A stretch of 64,000 nt of DNA from JALZKA01 sp963754045 (GCA_963754045.1 CAVWEN010000002.1:496001-560000), one strand, 5' to 3'; counted from the first letter of the stretch, positions 47,215-56,711 are shown. The notes: a model not told the origin generated them from the letters alone. Translations and numbers: made by a program.

Positions 47215-48810
47215 GTGGTTCGGCACACGAATAAGCGAGCGAGCGCAAAAGTGCTGGAAGACAGCCACGCGGCGCCTACCGCCGATCCGACCTCCACGGC
47301 GCCCGGGATCCGAGTCGATCCGCCCGGCAAGCAGGGGTTCCTCAGCCGTTCGGTGACGGCGCGGTGGCCGGTGATCGCCGCTTGCGCAGTCCTGGGCCTG
47401 ATCGCCGCCGCCGCAGTCTCGCTGCTCGACCGCGACGAGCGACATATCGCCCGGGTCCAGATCGCGGTGGTCCCGTTGCCTGGAAGCGATGCCGGCTCGC
47501 TGCGTCCCAGCCTCGCGCACACGCTCGCAGGGACGCCCCGCCTCGCCGCCGAGGCCGCCGATTCCCTCAAGGGCCAGGGCATCGATTCCCGCGCGGTGAC
47601 GGATGCGGTCGAGGTGCTGAGCGACGATTCCGGCGTGCTGGAAGTGCAAGCTACCGCCGGCGACGCCGATCGGGCGACCGCGATCGCAACTGCGTTCGCG
47701 ATCGCGTACCGGCAGGACCTTCGCCGGTTCGAGCGCCGTCGCCTCCTGCTCGCCGCGGCCGCGGTCGAGGCGGAAGCCGGCCTGCTGCCCGACCCCGACG
47801 GCGCGACCGGCGCTGCTCTCGCGGAGAGGGCGGGCGCGTTACGCGCGGCCGCCGCCACATCGCGCCAGGAGATCAAGTCGCTGGCCGACGCCGAAGTTTC
47901 CGACCGCGCCGAGACGTCGCTCGTCCGCAATCTGGGGATTGGGCTTGGTGGTGGGCTGCTCGTCGGCTTCCTGCTGGCGCTGGCGCTCGAGGGGATCGAC
48001 AAGCGCCTGCGTCGCCCGGAGGACCTCGAGGAGATCTACGGGTTGCCCGTAGTGGCGCGCATCCCGCGGAGCAAATTGCTCGCCAGCGGCACCTCGGTCA
48101 CCACCGGTGCGGAGCTGGCAGCCGTGTCCGGTTTCAGCCGTGAGGCGGAGGGGTTCCGCACCCTGCGGGCGAACCTGCGCTACTTCGGGTCCGGTGGGGG
48201 CATCGGGTCCTTGCTGGTGGTCAGCCCGCTCTCCGGGGAGGGGAAGTCGACGATAACCCGGCTGCTCGCCGTCACGATGGCCGCGATGGGCGATAGCGTT
48301 TGCCTCGTTGATGCCGACCTCCGCAAGGGAGACCTCTCTGCGCCCACCCCCGAAGCGCGCGAGGAGGGCCTCTCGCTCGTGCTCGCCGGGTTCGACCTCG
48401 ATAGCGCGCTATATGAGACACCCGCGGCAACCGACCCGATCTCGTCGCGCTCGCGCGTGCTGGTCGAGCTCGGGAGCGGACCACTGCCGCCGAACCCGTC
48501 TGAGTTGCTCGAGGGCGAACGCATGCGTTGGGTGATCTCGGAGCTCGAGGACCGCTTCGACACCGTGCTGATCGACAGCCCGGCCATTGCGAGCGTCGCC
48601 GATGCCCTGGGACTTGTCCGGCTGGTTTCCGGCGTGCTGGTTGTCAGCGCGCTGGGTAAGACGACCAGGAGCTCCGCGATCGCTATTCGCAAGCAGCTCG
48701 CCGTGCTCGGTGCTCGCCAGGTCGGGGTCGTAGCCAACCATTGGCAACCCGCCCGCGAATACTCCTACCCTTACGGAACGCCCGTCGAGTATCGATCGGC
48801 CGCCAAATGA
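47215..48810 (+). CDS. Wzz/BY-kinase fusion (polysaccharide co-polymerase tyrosine autokinase), copy 1
   Basis: The 531-aa protein has two transmembrane helices (about 48-70 and 240-262) around a short extracytoplasmic Wzz-like region. A cytoplasmic bacterial tyrosine kinase follows: Walker A SPLSGEGKST, Walker A' VCLVDADLRK, Walker B VLIDSPA. The C-terminus EYSYPYGTPVEYRSAAK holds four tyrosines, the usual autophosphorylation cluster. It would set chain length in Wzy-dependent polymer export. GTG at 47215 is used, with GTG at 47251 as an alternative. It overlaps the zinc-ribbon gene (ATGA). Confidence 0.85.
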   Translation: MVRHTNKRASAKVLEDSHAAPTADPTSTAPGIRVDPPGKQGFLSRSVTARWPVIAACAVLGLIAAAAVSLLDRDERHIARVQIAVVPLPGSDAGSLRPSLAHTLAGTPRLAAEAADSLKGQGIDSRAVTDAVEVLSDDSGVLEVQATAGDADRATAIATAFAIAYRQDLRRFERRRLLLAAAAVEAEAGLLPDPDGATGAALAERAGALRAAAATSRQEIKSLADAEVSDRAETSLVRNLGIGLGGGLLVGFLLALALEGIDKRLRRPEDLEEIYGLPVVARIPRSKLLASGTSVTTGAELAAVSGFSREAEGFRTLRANLRYFGSGGGIGSLLVVSPLSGEGKSTITRLLAVTMAAMGDSVCLVDADLRKGDLSAPTPEAREEGLSLVLAGFDLDSALYETPAATDPISSRSRVLVELGSGPLPPNPSELLEGERMRWVISELEDRFDTVLIDSPAIASVADALGLVRLVSGVLVVSALGKTTRSSAIAIRKQLAVLGARQVGVVANHWQPAREYSYPYGTPVEYRSAAK

Positions 48811-50120
48811 ACGCCACCGGACCCCCGCCCGCCAGCCATTCGACGGAGGTGCGCTGGAAGCGCACCGTGGACCGGCGCGGGCGTCCATCCAAGCTGACCT
48901 TGAAGCGGCTGCTCAGCGATTTCGGGATCTCGGAGCTCGATGCGAAGGGCCGGGCCACGATCACCCATCGACTGGCGCTCGTAGGGTTGGTGGTCGATCC
49001 TCCGCTCGAGAGTGCCCCACCGGACGCGATCGTCACCCTCCATGTCGATCCGTCGGGCCCTTCTCGACCCGAGCCCTCACCGCCCCCGACGCCGGCGCCG
49101 GCGCCGGCGTCGCCCGAGCCGCTGCCGGTGGAGACGGCGCCACCCGCCCCGTCCGCACCCGCGATCGATGTGCCTGGCGCCGAGGTAGGCGCCCAGCAAG
49201 GTACGGGCCTCGCTGCGCCTGCGCCTGAGGCCAAGCCGCCGCCGCCGCCCTCGCCGCCGCCAGCCGCCTCCGAACCGCTCGCACAGGCGACCCCGATCAT
49301 GCCGGTCGAGGCTGATCCTGACGAAGCGCCCGTCGCGGATGAGGATTCGGCCGAGGCCTCCGAGGGGCTCGACGCTGCGGTGGGCGGCGCCGAGCGAGCT
49401 TCAAGAATCCTCCAGGAGCGCGCGAGATCTGCCGCAGCCCGGCTCGAGCAGCTCGAGCGGGAGCTGGCGGCCGAGCGCGCGGCGAAGGTAGAGGCGCTGA
49501 GCGAGGCCCGGGCGCTACGAGAAGCCAGCGAGGAGGCACTGCGCTCGCTTCCCTCCGGGGAGGAAGAGCCGGACCAGCCCGAGCCCGAGATTTACGATGA
49601 GCCGGACGACCCCGAGCCCGAGGTTCGCGATGTGGCGGTCGAGCCCGAGGTTCACCGCAAGGGCGAAGCGCGCAGCACGGAGCCGGAAAGTGTCGAGCAC
49701 GAGGCGCAGGCTGGCGAGGAGGAAGCCCACGACGCGCGCGATCGTTACGGCGAGACGCGAGAGTACGACGCCACTGCTGGTGACGAGGAGCCGACGCACG
49801 CAGAGTCGACCCCGCCGGGCGGCGAGCCGATCGCCCAGCCGTACGCGGCGACCAACCTCGAAAGCGGTGAGCCGCCTGGCAAGGAACGCCGGTTCCGCTT
49901 CGGACTGCGCCGGCGCAGCAAGCGCGCGGCCGAATCGGCCCCGTGCAGCGTCTGCAGGCGCAACCCGGGCACCAACGAGGTCATCGACCTGGAGGCGGCG
50001 GGCTGGGTATCCGGCGCCGAGCACCGGCTCTGTCCGGACTGCATCGGCGACGGCTGGCAGCTTGCCGCGAAGACCGAGCGGCCGTACCGCCGCGCGCTCA
50101 GACGGGGACGGGCGGACTGA
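48807..50120 (+). CDS. Pro/Glu-rich protein with C-terminal zinc ribbon, coupled to the BY-kinase
   Basis: The 437-aa protein starts at ATG 48807, overlapping the BY-kinase stop. Residues about 15-80 are a compact domain (RPSKLTLKRLLSDFGISELD). A proline/alanine-rich region (90-165), a coiled coil near 200-245, and an acidic Glu/Asp/Pro linker to about 360 follow. The end is a zinc ribbon: CSVCRRNPGTNE then LCPDCIGDGW (two CxxC pairs). No signal peptide or helix in the membrane is seen. No known family is recognised, and the tight coupling suggests it partners the kinase. Confidence 0.75.
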   Translation: MNATGPPPASHSTEVRWKRTVDRRGRPSKLTLKRLLSDFGISELDAKGRATITHRLALVGLVVDPPLESAPPDAIVTLHVDPSGPSRPEPSPPPTPAPAPASPEPLPVETAPPAPSAPAIDVPGAEVGAQQGTGLAAPAPEAKPPPPPSPPPAASEPLAQATPIMPVEADPDEAPVADEDSAEASEGLDAAVGGAERASRILQERARSAAARLEQLERELAAERAAKVEALSEARALREASEEALRSLPSGEEEPDQPEPEIYDEPDDPEPEVRDVAVEPEVHRKGEARSTEPESVEHEAQAGEEEAHDARDRYGETREYDATAGDEEPTHAESTPPGGEPIAQPYAATNLESGEPPGKERRFRFGLRRRSKRAAESAPCSVCRRNPGTNEVIDLEAAGWVSGAEHRLCPDCIGDGWQLAAKTERPYRRALRRGRAD

Positions 50121-51159
50121 ACGGAACGGTTTCGCCCCCGTTGGCTGCCGAGCGCTCCGAGGCCTCGATGAGAGCGATGACGTTCCGGGCGATGGCGAGA
50201 TTTTCGGGAAGTCCCTCGCGGCGCCGCACCGCGTCGAGGAAGTGCTCCAGCTCGACCGCCAGCGGCTCGACGCTTTCCAGCTTCGGCGAGACTATGTCGC
50301 CCGTGCGATAGGAGAGCTGGTACTCGCCGAAGGTCTCGGGATCCTGGTAGACCACGCCGTGATCGAAGATTCGCAGCGGCTCGGCGACCCCGTCTTCGTA
50401 GATCACCATGCGTTCGCGCCCGACGATCACGGTGCGCCGCAACTTGCTCGGCGCGAGCCAGCTCAGCTCGACGTGGACCAAAACGTCGTCCGCAAACAGG
50501 AGGTCAACGAAGGCCACATCGTGAACGTCCGGAACGATCGAGGCACGACCGATCGCGCGGACCGAGACGGGCGTCTGCTGCATCCAGTGCAGCACGATCG
50601 AGAAGTCGTGGGGGCCCAAGTCCCAGAGGATGCTGAGGTCGCGCTGGTGGATGCCCAGGTTCACGCGGCTCGAGGAAATGAAGCAGAGGCTGCCCAGCTG
50701 CCCCGTGGCGAGTAGTTCCTTGACCGCCAGCACGGGAGGGCTGTAGAGAAACGTATGGCCGCACATGAGGGTGAGGCCGCGCCGCTCGGCGAGCCGGATC
50801 AGTTCGTCGGCCTGCCCGCCGCTGGCGGCAAGCGGCTTCTCGACGAACGTGTGCTTGCCGGCTTCGAGGCTCGCGAGGGCGAGCTCGTAGTGGGACGCGA
50901 CCCCGGTTGCGATCAGCACCGCATCGAGCTCGTCGTCGCCGATCAGATCCTCGAAGTCCGTAGTCGTCGTCGCCTGTGGCGCCCGGCGACCGAAACGGGC
51001 GAGACGCTCGCTGTCACGGTCGCAGAGGTACGCGATCTCGCCGGTGTCGCCGTCGGCGAGCACCCGCAGTAGGTTGGGCCCCCAGTAGCCGAGACCGACG
51101 AGACCGACGCGCACGGGCTCCGCTGCAGAGACCTGGCCGTGATCGGGAGGAGCCGCCAC
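50098..51159 (-). CDS. Gfo/Idh/MocA sugar-nucleotide oxidoreductase (WlbA/WbpB-like)
   Basis: The 353-aa protein has a Rossmann start VRVGLVGLGYWGPNLLR and the family EKP motif (FVEKPLAASG). C-terminal HDFSIVLHWMQ matches the catalytic His region of sugar dehydrogenases. WlbA/WbpB oxidise UDP-GlcNAc(3NAc)-uronate at C3. With the LbH acetyltransferase it would cover two steps of a 2,3-diacetamido-sugar pathway, but the aminotransferase and the UDP-GlcNAc 6-dehydrogenase are missing here. It overlaps the convergent zinc-ribbon gene by 23 nt. Confidence 0.8.
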   Translation of the reverse strand: MAAPPDHGQVSAAEPVRVGLVGLGYWGPNLLRVLADGDTGEIAYLCDRDSERLARFGRRAPQATTTTDFEDLIGDDELDAVLIATGVASHYELALASLEAGKHTFVEKPLAASGGQADELIRLAERRGLTLMCGHTFLYSPPVLAVKELLATGQLGSLCFISSSRVNLGIHQRDLSILWDLGPHDFSIVLHWMQQTPVSVRAIGRASIVPDVHDVAFVDLLFADDVLVHVELSWLAPSKLRRTVIVGRERMVIYEDGVAEPLRIFDHGVVYQDPETFGEYQLSYRTGDIVSPKLESVEPLAVELEHFLDAVRRREGLPENLAIARNVIALIEASERSAANGGETVPFSPPVPV

Positions 51160-51171
51160 GGATCGGTTGCC

Positions 51172-52698
51172 CTAGCGTCCCGGCCCCGCGCCCGATTTCG
51201 CGCGCGGCTCGTAGCCGTAGGCGTAGGTATGAAGGCCCTCGTAGGCGCCGACGCCGTTGATCACCACACCGAGGATCGGCGCCCCGGCATTGTCGAGCGC
51301 TCGGCGCAGATGTCCCGCTGCGTCGCGGGTGTCCTTGTGCAGGCGGCTCACCACGATTACGCCCCCGACCTTGTCGATCAACGAGATCGCGTCCGAAACG
51401 ACCAGAGCGGGCGGCGTGTCGAGGACGACGAGGTCGTACCACTCCTCGAGCGCAAGAATCACACGCTCCATGCGATCAGACTCGATCAGCGCGGTTGGAC
51501 TCGATTGAGCCGGCCCCGCGGTGATCACGTCCAGCGTCCGCTGATCGCTGCCGTTCTCGCCTGAGCCGACTGGCACGCGCTGAATCGCGTCCTCGATCTC
51601 GATCTCGCCCGAGAGCACCGCCGCGAGGCTGCGATCGCTGCCGAGTCCGGATCGCCTCGCGACCGCCGGGACTCGCATGTCGACCTCCAGCAGGACCGCC
51701 TTGGTCCCGGCCTCGGCGGCGGCGACCCCAAGATTCCAGGCGACCGTCGTCTTGCCCTCCTCGGGCCCTGAGGAGACGACCATGACGGAGCCGATGTTGT
51801 AGTCGTTGTAGTACCGCAGGTTCGTCCGGACGTGCTGGAAGGCGTTGCGCTCGCCGACCGACAACTCGCTGGGATCGAGTCGGCTGCGGCTCAGATGGGT
51901 CGTGCGCGGAATGACGCCCAGGATCGGGCTGTCGAAATAGGACTCGATGTCTTTCGGATCGTTCAGGCGGCGGGTGAACATCTCGAGCGCCAGTGCCAGC
52001 CCGATTCCCAGCAGCAGACCGAAGCCGACGCCCAGGATCGCCGAGCGCCGCGGCTTTGGCGAGCTGGGGGAGCGAGGAACCTCGGCCTGCTCGACGACCT
52101 CCGCGTCTCCAGTCTGGAGATTCCCCGCGAGCTGCAGGTCGGATGCCCGATCGCGCAGTTCGTCGCGCTCGTCGCGCGAGCTCGCGCTCGCGCGCTGATC
52201 CTCGACGCTTTGCAGGGCTGAGTTGAACTGCTCCTGGGCGCGCTCGCGGCGGAACGTGACGTACTGCTCCGCGTAGGCGTTTGCGATCTGCGCTGCCTGC
52301 GATGGCCGTGGGGCGATCGCCTGTACTCCGACGACGGTCGAATCCGAGGACTCCGGTGGGAGCACCTCGACGGAGCCCTCGACGTCGCCAACCGTGTAGC
52401 GCCCGCCGAGCTCTTCAGCCGTCAACACCGAGACCTCGCGCACCGAGACGAGGTCCAGGCTGATGGCTGGGTCAGACTGATCCGTCGCCGCGGACGGAGT
52501 GCCGAGGATGGCCTGTTCGGCGCCCGAGGACTTGAGCAAAAGCTTGGCTTTGGCCGTGTACTCGTCCTCCTGCATCGAGGAGACGAAGTACGCCACCGCC
52601 GGTACCGCGAACGCGCAGAGCGCGATCAGCAGCACACGCTGCCGCATTACGCGGGCCAGCGTCAGTAGTGGGGTTTCGGCCTGTCGGTCTTCAGTCAT
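51172..52698 (-). CDS. Wzz/BY-kinase fusion, copy 2
   Basis: The 508-aa protein has an N-terminal helix (about 22-42), a larger extracytoplasmic Wzz region with coiled coil, a second helix near 224-246, and a cytoplasmic BY-kinase. Walker A is SGPEEGKTT, Walker B VVLDTPP, and the C-terminus holds a TYAYGY tyrosine cluster. Walker A' is VLLEVDMRVP, where the first conserved Asp is Glu, so activity may be altered. Having two fusions in one locus suggests two polymers or a regulatory heteropair. It lies 12 nt upstream of the oxidoreductase gene. Confidence 0.85.
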   Translation of the reverse strand: MTEDRQAETPLLTLARVMRQRVLLIALCAFAVPAVAYFVSSMQEDEYTAKAKLLLKSSGAEQAILGTPSAATDQSDPAISLDLVSVREVSVLTAEELGGRYTVGDVEGSVEVLPPESSDSTVVGVQAIAPRPSQAAQIANAYAEQYVTFRRERAQEQFNSALQSVEDQRASASSRDERDELRDRASDLQLAGNLQTGDAEVVEQAEVPRSPSSPKPRRSAILGVGFGLLLGIGLALALEMFTRRLNDPKDIESYFDSPILGVIPRTTHLSRSRLDPSELSVGERNAFQHVRTNLRYYNDYNIGSVMVVSSGPEEGKTTVAWNLGVAAAEAGTKAVLLEVDMRVPAVARRSGLGSDRSLAAVLSGEIEIEDAIQRVPVGSGENGSDQRTLDVITAGPAQSSPTALIESDRMERVILALEEWYDLVVLDTPPALVVSDAISLIDKVGGVIVVSRLHKDTRDAAGHLRRALDNAGAPILGVVINGVGAYEGLHTYAYGYEPRAKSGAGPGR

Positions 52699-52758
52699 AA
52701 AGAGCTCTCCATCGATTGGGCACCCGGGCGGGAGGACGCCGGCACTGATTCGTGCGGC

Positions 52759-54249
52759 TCAGTTCCCTCCCCTGCCCCGCACGACGGCGGGCAAGGTTCG
52801 GATCAGCAGTCGAACATCCTGCCACAGAGACCAATTGGTCACGTACAGATAATCGAGCTTCAGCATCTCCTCGAACGGAATCGCCGTCCGGCCGAGGACC
52901 TGCCAGGGGCCCGTCACACCCGGCGTGAGGTCAAGCCGCTGGAGATGCCAGCCGGACATGTGCTCAAACACGTCCGGCGTCATCGGGCGTGGCCCGACGA
53001 GGCTCATGTCGCCCTTGAGAACATTCCAGAGCTGTGGCAGCTCGTCGATCGAGCTGCGCCGAAGCAGACGCCCGAGGCGGGTCACGCGAGGATCGCGATC
53101 GAGCAGCAGCCAGGCAGGATGCTTGCTCTGCGCGCGCAACGACTCGGTCTGTTCGGCCGCATCCTCGACCATGGTGCGGAACTTGTAGAGACGGAATGGA
53201 CTGCCCTTGCGCCCGATGCGCTTCTGCCGGTAGATGGCTGGACCTGGGCTGTCGAAGCGAACGGCGAGCGCGACTACGGCCATCAGCGGCACCGCGAACA
53301 ACAGTGCGGTGGCCGCGAGGGCGACGTCGAGGGTGCGCTTGAGGCCGCGCGACGATCGGGTCAAGAGAGGCGGGTTGATGCCGAGCACCGTCATGCCCTC
53401 CACGTCGTCGATCTCCACCGCCGACCCGAGCGCGTCGGCGATGTCCGGGACGAGGCTCACGGGCACCCGCAGGATCTGCAGCTGTCGCATCAGGTCGACA
53501 AGCTTCGCGTGGTCGGTCTCGCTGGCGACCACGAGCACGCGATCGCAACCCGCCCGACGACAGATGTCCTGGATGTCGTCGATCTCGCCCAGCCGGGTCA
53601 AAAACTTCGTCCCACCCTCAGCATCGTCAGCCACGGCCGAGCCACGGACGTAGCCGATCGGGTCCAGCGAGTACTCGGGATGAGCCTTGATCTTGCGCAG
53701 CAGGATCTTCGAGAGTGGCCCGCCCCCCACGATCACCACGCGGTCCGCGGTGCGGCCGTAGGCCACGGCGCGAACGAGCTGGCGGATGGCCAGGATCGCG
53801 ACGAAGGCGAAGACGAGCAGGGTCAACCCTTCGACCAGGATCAGCTTGCCGCTCGGCGCGAGCGTGCGCAGCGCGACCCAAAAGCCGAGGGAAGCGATGA
53901 TCAGCGCGTGGAATAGCCATGGGACGTCATCGAGCGTCGAATGGCTGACGCGTTTGGTGTCGCGGTCGTAGAGCCCGTAGACATTGAAGATGATGAGCCA
54001 GACGGGAATCGAGGCAAGGCCGTAGAGCAGGCGCCGGGGATCCTCTCCCGGAGCCACGACGAGCATCGCGACGGCGAATGCTGCGGCGAGCGCGAGCGCG
54101 TCGCCGACGGCGAGCATGCGCCGGAGTACGTAGCGGCGGTCGCGGTGGCCGGCAACGGCGGTCAGTTCCCTGGTCTCACGGCGACCCTTGAGCGAGCCGT
54201 CGACAAGAGCTGCGGCTGCGCCTTGTCTCTCGGGTCGTTGCGAACTCAT
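52759..54249 (-). CDS. Undecaprenyl-phosphate sugar phosphotransferase (WbaP/WcaJ-type PHPT)
   Basis: The 496-aa protein (ATG 54249) has four N-terminal helices, a central nucleotide-binding-like domain (VVIVGGGPLSKIL), a fifth hydrophobic segment, and the C-terminal catalytic domain. The signature runs KRTLDVALAATALLF, YRQKRIGRKGSPFRLYKFRTM, RRSSIDELPQLWNVLKGDMSLVGPRP and LTPGVTGPWQVLGR. It starts polymer assembly by moving a sugar-1-phosphate onto undecaprenyl phosphate. It lies between BY-kinase copy 2 and the polymerase on the same strand. The sugar is unknown. Confidence 0.9.
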   Translation of the reverse strand: MSSQRPERQGAAAALVDGSLKGRRETRELTAVAGHRDRRYVLRRMLAVGDALALAAAFAVAMLVVAPGEDPRRLLYGLASIPVWLIIFNVYGLYDRDTKRVSHSTLDDVPWLFHALIIASLGFWVALRTLAPSGKLILVEGLTLLVFAFVAILAIRQLVRAVAYGRTADRVVIVGGGPLSKILLRKIKAHPEYSLDPIGYVRGSAVADDAEGGTKFLTRLGEIDDIQDICRRAGCDRVLVVASETDHAKLVDLMRQLQILRVPVSLVPDIADALGSAVEIDDVEGMTVLGINPPLLTRSSRGLKRTLDVALAATALLFAVPLMAVVALAVRFDSPGPAIYRQKRIGRKGSPFRLYKFRTMVEDAAEQTESLRAQSKHPAWLLLDRDPRVTRLGRLLRRSSIDELPQLWNVLKGDMSLVGPRPMTPDVFEHMSGWHLQRLDLTPGVTGPWQVLGRTAIPFEEMLKLDYLYVTNWSLWQDVRLLIRTLPAVVRGRGGN

Positions 54250-54276
54250 TGTCGTATCGGTCCCCAATCCCCACTA

Positions 54277-55722
54277 TTAGTCTGCGTGGGAGAATCCGGC
54301 CATCCAACTCCCATGCGCCGCCAAGACAGCTCCCGTCAGGGCCAGCAGTGAGTACATGGTAGCCGTCGCTTCGAATGGATCGTCGGCCACGAGGGCGACC
54401 ATGCCGACGCCGACCCAGACCGCAAACAGCAGGCGCGCGTAGGGCCGGATCGGCGAACCGAACGATCGAGCCGCGCCTCGCAGGCCGAAAAGGATCGCGG
54501 CGAACAACCCGGCATACGCCGCGAGGAGCAGCGGCCCACCCTCGACCAGCGCGCGAACACCCGTGTTATGGGCGTCATATCCGCCTCCGGGTCCCGCGTT
54601 AACCGGTGCGCGTGGGTTCACGTTGCCGGTCGCACGGAGCCCCCAGCCGGTGATCGGTTTCTCGCCATAGCGGCCGAGCAGGCCGGCCCAGTTGTCCAGC
54701 CGCCAATCAAAGGACGACTCGGCGGCGTTTCGGTCCGGGCTGTCACCCCCCTCCGGGATCACGCGCTGCTGCACATTTGGGATGGCGATCACGAGCAGCG
54801 CGCAGATGGCCGCCGCGCCCAGCAACAGCGCACGGCGGCGATGCCACTCGAGCATGACGAAGCCGACCAAGAAGATCAGCCAACCCGCGCGGCTATACGT
54901 CCCTACGAGCGCGGCGAGGGACAGCGTTAGCAACGTCAGGCGCACCCGGTTGTCGAGCAGGTCACGCGGAATCTGGGTGAGGATCAGCGTGGCGACCGCC
55001 AGAAACACGCTGAACGGGATCGGCCCACCGAAGGTCCCATCGATGCGCGAGATCTCGTATCCGGGCAGTGGGTCGACGCCGGTGATCAGCTGGTATACGC
55101 CGACAATGCTCGGGATCGCGCAACTGAGAGCGACGATCTTGAAGATCCTGCGGACCCCGTCCTCATCGCCGAAGAGCTTCCCTGCGAGCAGGTAGATGGC
55201 GAGCAGAGCACCGATCCGCGTCAGCTCGGTCAGCGGCTCGAGACCGATCGCGTCGCCGAGCTCGAGCATCGCGACGACGCTCGAGAGGGCGCTCACCGCT
55301 AGCACTCCGGCCAGCGCCAGTGTTACGCGCACGTCGGCCAGCCGTGGGGCACCGGCGATCGCGAGCGCCGCCACCCCGACGAGCACGATGCCCACCGCTC
55401 CGGCGGCGTTGGCCGACGGAATCCCTCCGAGGTCCCCTCCCGTCGGGCCGTCCATTAGGGGTCGCACCAAAAGCAGGACGCTCAGGAAGAACGTCGGCAT
55501 CGCCATCCCCGCGAGCAGGAACAACGAACCTGCCAGCACCCCGGCGATGATGATCGGATCACCAACGCTGGCCACCACGAGGCCACCGAGAACGCTCAGC
55601 CCCAGGGCCACCCCGAGGTGGACCGGGCTAAACGGGGAATCGATTCGCGCGCCCGAAGATCCGCCGACGGTGACCGGGGTCGGCTCCGAGGTGGCGGACT
55701 TTGGGTTGGTGAGGCTTCGCAT
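54277..55722 (-). CDS. O-antigen ligase/polymerase (Wzy/WaaL-like)
   Basis: The 481-aa protein has about 12 hydrophobic helices and a large extracytoplasmic loop (FDWRLDNWAGLLGRYGEKPI then GYDAHNTGVRAL), the plan of Wzy/O-antigen ligase. GTYSRAGWLIFL after a mid-protein helix is a typical conserved region. The ATG at 55722 is chosen because AAGGAG is placed 9 nt upstream; the ATG at 55731 abuts the ribosome site. Wzy joins repeat units on the outer face using undecaprenyl-PP donors. It is divergent from the methyltransferase-like gene. Confidence 0.8.
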   Translation of the reverse strand: MRSLTNPKSATSEPTPVTVGGSSGARIDSPFSPVHLGVALGLSVLGGLVVASVGDPIIIAGVLAGSLFLLAGMAMPTFFLSVLLLVRPLMDGPTGGDLGGIPSANAAGAVGIVLVGVAALAIAGAPRLADVRVTLALAGVLAVSALSSVVAMLELGDAIGLEPLTELTRIGALLAIYLLAGKLFGDEDGVRRIFKIVALSCAIPSIVGVYQLITGVDPLPGYEISRIDGTFGGPIPFSVFLAVATLILTQIPRDLLDNRVRLTLLTLSLAALVGTYSRAGWLIFLVGFVMLEWHRRRALLLGAAAICALLVIAIPNVQQRVIPEGGDSPDRNAAESSFDWRLDNWAGLLGRYGEKPITGWGLRATGNVNPRAPVNAGPGGGYDAHNTGVRALVEGGPLLLAAYAGLFAAILFGLRGAARSFGSPIRPYARLLFAVWVGVGMVALVADDPFEATATMYSLLALTGAVLAAHGSWMAGFSHAD

Positions 55723-55861
55723 CCCGTGCATCTCCTTCGAGGAGATGCCACGTTCCCCTGAAGACCCGTTCGACGATAGCGAAGGAACGCACGCGAGAGG
55801 GTCATTGGACCGCATCGGGCAGGCGGATTGCCGCCCGCCCGCCGCTACCCTCCGCCGCGAC

Positions 55862-56710
55862 GTGGGCGAACTACGGTCGAGCGAAGGGGGCAGGTCGTCG
55901 CGCAGGCGTGAAGGCGTCGAGCGCGAGTACGGGGAGGAGAAATGGCCGGCGGTCGCCCGACAGATCGCCACCGAGATCGCGGCCGAACCCGACGCGGGGC
56001 TTGCCCGGATCCGTGCGAGGGTCTCACGCGCGCAACGCTTGGCGCCAGACTTTTTCGCCACCCACCGATACGTGATCGACGGCCAGGAGATCCAGACCTC
56101 CTTGAGCGCTGCGGTCGGTGCCGTGCGCGGCATCGTCCTCGGCTCGATCGCCGAGGCCTGCAGGCACGAGACAGACCTGATCGTCGAGCTCGGCTCAGGC
56201 TGGGGAAACGCATTGCTGTCGGCCTGGACGAGCGGCGGACCGCGGCACGCCCTCTACGTAGCGGCCGAGTACACGGAGGCCGGCCGCGATGCCGCGTCGA
56301 GGCTCGCTGCGCTCGATCCGTCGCTGGAGTTCCGGGCGCTCGAGTTCGACTACCACGAGCCCGACCTCAGCGGGCTCGGAGCCCGCGAGCACGCCGTGCT
56401 CTTCAGTTCGCACAGCATCGAACAGATTCCGAAGGTGAGCCCGGCCCTGTTCGACGCGATGCGCAGCGTCGCGGCGCGGGTCACCTGCGTTCATTTCGAA
56501 CCGGTTGGATTTCAGGTGGCGGACTACGAGGGCACCGCCTCGACCCGGGAGTACGCGCTCGAGCAGGACTACAACGTGAACCTGATGGGGGCGCTTGAGG
56601 CCGAGGCCGAGGCGGGCAGGATCGAGATCGATTTCGTGCGCACAGACGTCTTCGGCCTCAATCCCGACAATCCGACGACCATCGTCCGCTGGCAGGCTGG
56701 GCCTGTTTAA
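55862..56710 (+). CDS. Class I SAM-dependent methyltransferase-like protein
   Basis: The 282-aa protein has a Rossmann-type SAM site IVELGSGWGNALLSAW near residue 105. AAEYTEAGRDAASRLAAL, ALEFDYHEPD and LFSSHSIEQIP follow, the pattern of a class I methyltransferase. The N-terminal 90 residues are charged and not matched to a family. The GTG at 55862 follows a TACCCT box by 10 nt; an ATG at 55745 would add 39 residues. The substrate is unknown. A GNAT gene begins 1 nt after its stop. Confidence 0.6.
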   Translation: MGELRSSEGGRSSRRREGVEREYGEEKWPAVARQIATEIAAEPDAGLARIRARVSRAQRLAPDFFATHRYVIDGQEIQTSLSAAVGAVRGIVLGSIAEACRHETDLIVELGSGWGNALLSAWTSGGPRHALYVAAEYTEAGRDAASRLAALDPSLEFRALEFDYHEPDLSGLGAREHAVLFSSHSIEQIPKVSPALFDAMRSVAARVTCVHFEPVGFQVADYEGTASTREYALEQDYNVNLMGALEAEAEAGRIEIDFVRTDVFGLNPDNPTTIVRWQAGPV

Positions 56711-56711
56711 A

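Noticed and set aside
49081..49300. GCCGGC-rich short repeats in the zinc-ribbon gene
   Set aside because: They encode a Pro/Ala-rich linker in frame and lack the spacing of a CRISPR or regulatory array.
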